Below, one piece after another: positions 61,843 to 64,000 of a stretch of 64,000 bases of DNA. This stretch comes from Micromonospora gifhornensis. GTDB taxonomy: Bacteria; Actinomycetota; Actinomycetes; Mycobacteriales; Micromonosporaceae. The stretch covers positions 124,001 through 188,000 of the forward strand of contig NZ_BOPA01000021.1 of assembly GCF_016863515.1 (NCBI RefSeq). Reading direction: 5' to 3'. Made by a program: the position numbers and the translations under genes. Below the pieces are notes generated by a model that saw only the letters and a program-made list of their open reading frames with translations, was not told the DNA's origin and made no database searches. Positions within the stretch are counted from its first letter, which is position 1, and each line of letters opens with the position of its first letter.

Positions 61843-62955
61843 GTGGACCTGCCGATCAACCCGCCGGTGGAGCCGATGCTCGCCCGCAGCGTCGCGTCGA
61901 TCCCCACCGGGCCGGGCATGACCTACGAGCCCAAGTGGGACGGTTTCCGCTGCATCATCTTCCGCGACGGCGACGAGGTGGAGCTTGCCAGCCGGGGCGG
62001 CAAGCTGATGACCCGCTACTTCCCCGAGGTGGTCGAGCAGGCCCGGCGGCAGTTGCCGGCGCGCTGCGCGGTCGACGGTGAGCTGATCGTGATCCGCCGC
62101 GACAGCCCGGACGCGGCGCCCCGGCTCGACTTCGAGCTGCTGGCCCAGCGCATCCACCCGGCCGCCTCCCGGGTGAAGCTGCTCGCCGAGACCACGCCCG
62201 CCGACTTCGTCGCCTTCGACCTGCTCGCCCTCGACGGCGAGAGCCTGCTCGACGTGCCCTACCCGACCCGACGCGCGCGCCTGGAGCAGGCCCTGGCAAA
62301 GGTCCGCCCACCGGTGCACGTCACCCAGATCACCACCGACACCGAGACCGCCCGCCGCTGGTTCGACGTGTTCGAGGGCGCCGGGCTGGACGGGCTGATC
62401 GCCAAACCCGCCGACCTGCCCTACGAGCCGGGCAAGCGGCTCATGTTCAAGGTCAAGCACGCCCGCACCGCGGACGTGGTGGTCGCCGGGTTCCGCTGGC
62501 ACAAGTCCGGCCCGGTGGTCGGTTCACTGCTGCTCGGCCTCTACGACGACGCGCAGGTGCTGCACCACATCGGGGTGAGCGCCTCGTTCACCATGGCCCG
62601 CAGGGCCGAGCTGCTGGAGGAGCTGGCCCCCTACCGCGAGGTCGCAGACGATCACCCGTGGGTGCACGGCGACCACGAGCGCGGCCAACGCATCCCGGGC
62701 GGGGTCAGCCGATGGACCGGCACCAAGAACCTGGAATGGGAGCCGCTACGCCCGGAGCTGGTGGTCGAGGTGGCGTACGACGCGATGGAGGGTGACCGGT
62801 TCCGGCACACCGCCCGGTTCGTCCGCTGGCGGCCCGACCGTGACCCACTCTCCTGCCGGTACGACCAGTTGGACCGGCCGGTCCGCTTCGACGTGGACCA
62901 GGTCCTGCGCGGCGATCCGACGGTGACGGTCGGGTCCGGCACCGGCTCCGCGTAG
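61843..62955 (+). CDS. ATP-dependent DNA ligase (LigC-like)
   Basis: 370 residues from GTG 61843. Nucleotidyltransferase motifs in order: motif I YEPKWDGFR with adenylated Lys (about 30), motif III FVAFDLLALDGE, motif IV GLDGLIAKP and motif V FKVKHAR, then an OB-fold domain (WEPLRPELVVEVAYDAMEGD). Length matches the stand-alone LigC of mycobacteria, which takes part in end joining and base-excision gap repair. No Ku or primase gene is adjacent. The start has no clear ribosome site and may be leaderless. Confidence 0.9.
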   Translation: MDLPINPPVEPMLARSVASIPTGPGMTYEPKWDGFRCIIFRDGDEVELASRGGKLMTRYFPEVVEQARRQLPARCAVDGELIVIRRDSPDAAPRLDFELLAQRIHPAASRVKLLAETTPADFVAFDLLALDGESLLDVPYPTRRARLEQALAKVRPPVHVTQITTDTETARRWFDVFEGAGLDGLIAKPADLPYEPGKRLMFKVKHARTADVVVAGFRWHKSGPVVGSLLLGLYDDAQVLHHIGVSASFTMARRAELLEELAPYREVADDHPWVHGDHERGQRIPGGVSRWTGTKNLEWEPLRPELVVEVAYDAMEGDRFRHTARFVRWRPDRDPLSCRYDQLDRPVRFDVDQVLRGDPTVTVGSGTGSA

Positions 62956-62988
62956 CCTGACGATCGCACCGATCACGGAGGCTCGCTC

Positions 62989-64000
62989 GTGACCCGTACT
63001 ACCGATCCGATCCGCCGCCGACGGCTGACCCTCGCCGGCCTGGTGTCCGCCGTAGTGGTCGCCGCCGGATGCACGCTGCCGGCGCTCGCGCCGCGCAGCG
63101 ACGTCGAGGGCGAGGCTGCCCCGCCGGGCACGACACCGACCTGGCAGGCATGCCCCGAGGTGGCCGACGAGGTGGTCGGGCGGGGCGCACCCGGCATCCG
63201 GTACGAATGCACCCGCATCCAGGTCCCCCGCGACTGGGCCGGCGGCAGTGGCGCGACAACGGGTCCCGGCGCCGGCGAGACATTCGAGATCGCCCTGATC
63301 CGGGCCCGCTCCGACAAGCAACGCGACCGCATCGGCTCCCTGCTGGTCAACCCCGGTGGTCCCGGCGGTTCGGGCGTGGACACCGCCGTCTACCTCTCCT
63401 TCGGCGAGCAGTACGGCGGCCTGCCCGACCGCATCATGGAACGCTTCGACATCGTCGGCTTCGACCCCCGCGGGGTGGCCCGGTCCAGCCCGGTGGAGTG
63501 CATCTCCGACGCCGACCTCGACGCCGTCTTCGGCTCCGACCCCGACCCGCAGAACCAGGAGTCCTTCGACGACCTCGTGGCGCTGGCCAACCGCATCGGC
63601 CAGGGCTGCGGCGACAAATACGGCGACCAACTCCCGCTGTACGGCACCGAGCAGGCCGCCCGGGACATGGACGCGATCCGCGCGGCGGTCGGCGACGACA
63701 AGCTCACCTACCTGGGCTACTCCTACGGCACCCTGCTCGGTGCCACGTACGCCCAGCTGTTCCCCTCCCGGGTGCGGGCGCTGGTGCTCGACGGCGCGAT
63801 CGACCCCCGACAGGGCCTGATCGAAGGATCGGAGAGCCAGGCCAAGGGCTTCGAGCGGGCCTTCGACAACTTCCACAGGTGGTGCGCGGCCAACGCCGCC
63901 CGCTGCCCGATCGCCCCCGACGCCCGCGCCGCCGTCATCTCCGCCATCGACAAGGCCCGGGTGTCACCAGCCCGTTCCGCCGACGGCCGGGAAGCCACCG
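62989..64000 (+). CDS. Secreted TAP-type alpha/beta hydrolase (tripeptidyl aminopeptidase family), cut by window edge
   Basis: Open frame from GTG 62989 (GGAGG upstream) to the window end, 337 codons so far. N-terminal signal with a lipobox-like VVAAGC (Cys about 28), so it is exported and perhaps lipid-anchored. Hydrolase core: LLVNPGGPGGSGV (oxyanion hole, about 120-132), FDIVGFDPRGVARS and nucleophile elbow LGYSYGTLLG. The remaining catalytic Asp/His and TAP_C domain are beyond the edge. The family releases N-terminal tripeptides or acts as a proteinase/esterase in Streptomyces. Not truncated biologically so far as can be seen. Confidence 0.88.
   Translation, partial: MTRTTDPIRRRRLTLAGLVSAVVVAAGCTLPALAPRSDVEGEAAPPGTTPTWQACPEVADEVVGRGAPGIRYECTRIQVPRDWAGGSGATTGPGAGETFEIALIRARSDKQRDRIGSLLVNPGGPGGSGVDTAVYLSFGEQYGGLPDRIMERFDIVGFDPRGVARSSPVECISDADLDAVFGSDPDPQNQESFDDLVALANRIGQGCGDKYGDQLPLYGTEQAARDMDAIRAAVGDDKLTYLGYSYGTLLGATYAQLFPSRVRALVLDGAIDPRQGLIEGSESQAKGFERAFDNFHRWCAANAARCPIAPDARAAVISAIDKARVSPARSADGREAT

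Noticed and set aside
61708..62502. Long minus-strand frame extending the small Cys protein to 335 residues
   Set aside because: Antisense to the DNA ligase coding region, whose motifs are unambiguous. A -10 element marks a short gene starting at 61707.

Overview
The window is high-GC DNA with almost wall-to-wall genes, frequent GTG starts and 1-4 base stop/start overlaps. Gene content points to an actinomycete of the Micromonosporaceae, most likely Micromonospora: a mycothiol-type DinB protein, an ACT-GNAT acetyltransferase, Stealth glycan phosphotransferases, CebR-type palindromic operators, and short dispersed repeats with GTTGATCAAGA and GATCGAGCGTGATC cores. The assignment is inference.

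Layout. (1) 1-2.1 kb: the end of a sensor kinase, a DevR/DosR-like response regulator and a divergent Acg-like nitroreductase. Two DevR-box-like palindromes lie in the shared promoter. (2) 3.3-9.5 kb: a hemicellulose locus with two tandem-duplicated LacI regulators, a solute-binding lipoprotein without permeases, a GH43 beta-xylosidase/arabinofuranosidase and a CE4 deacetylase. (3) 9.5-13 kb: an MFS exporter, a saccharopine-dehydrogenase-like reductase and a divergent GlxA-type AraC regulator. (4) 13-15.6 kb: two tRNA clusters (Val-Gly and Val-Cys-Gly as read along the plus strand; identical Val and identical Gly genes) bracketing a cassette with a flavin monooxygenase and a PadR regulator that has lost its DNA-binding domain at the tRNA-Val boundary. 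(5) 15.9-20.1 kb: a TetR regulator, a DinB-like protein, a membrane-anchored surface protein, a methyltransferase and a P450. (6) 20.1-23.9 kb: biotin genes bioF-bioD, divergent bioB, a small Cys-rich protein resembling the biotin-synthase auxiliary protein BsaP, and a GNAT. (7) 23.9-38.6 kb: an inositol-phosphatase-like protein with an altered metal site, a large GH9 cellulase, two ACT-domain proteins, an aminoglycoside-phosphotransferase-fold/acyl-CoA dehydrogenase pair, and a full cellobiose operon (cebE-cebF-cebG-GH1, then cebR). Identical-class CebR boxes sit in front of both cebE and the GH9 gene. (8) 38.7-42.6 kb: a pRiA4b ORF-3-like protein, a RibD-C reductase and a polytopic membrane protein with split alpha/beta-hydrolase motifs. 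(9) 42.7-50 kb: a tightly packed HerA-like ATPase, SbcD, SbcC, NurA-like nuclease and methyltransferase operon, resembling the archaeal HerA-Mre11-Rad50-NurA DNA-end-resection set. (10) 50-52.4 kb: an ECF sigma factor, its zinc anti-sigma factor and a secreted lipoprotein. (11) 52.5-60.1 kb: a four-gene operon of three Stealth proteins and a GT4 glycosyltransferase, probably making a phosphoglycan cell-surface polymer. (12) 60.5-64 kb: an AlkA-like glycosylase, a small Cys-containing protein, a LigC-like ATP-dependent DNA ligase and a truncated (window edge) secreted TAP-type hydrolase.

How they work together. Two plant-polysaccharide systems are present. The cellulose system is coherent: GH9 releases cellodextrins, CebEFG imports them, GH1 cleaves them, and CebR represses both loci. 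The xylan system lacks its own permeases here. The DNA-end-processing operon, with a ligase and a glycosylase 11-18 kb away, and the Stealth operon are the most distinctive accessory features. No CRISPR array, prophage or intact insertion sequence was seen.
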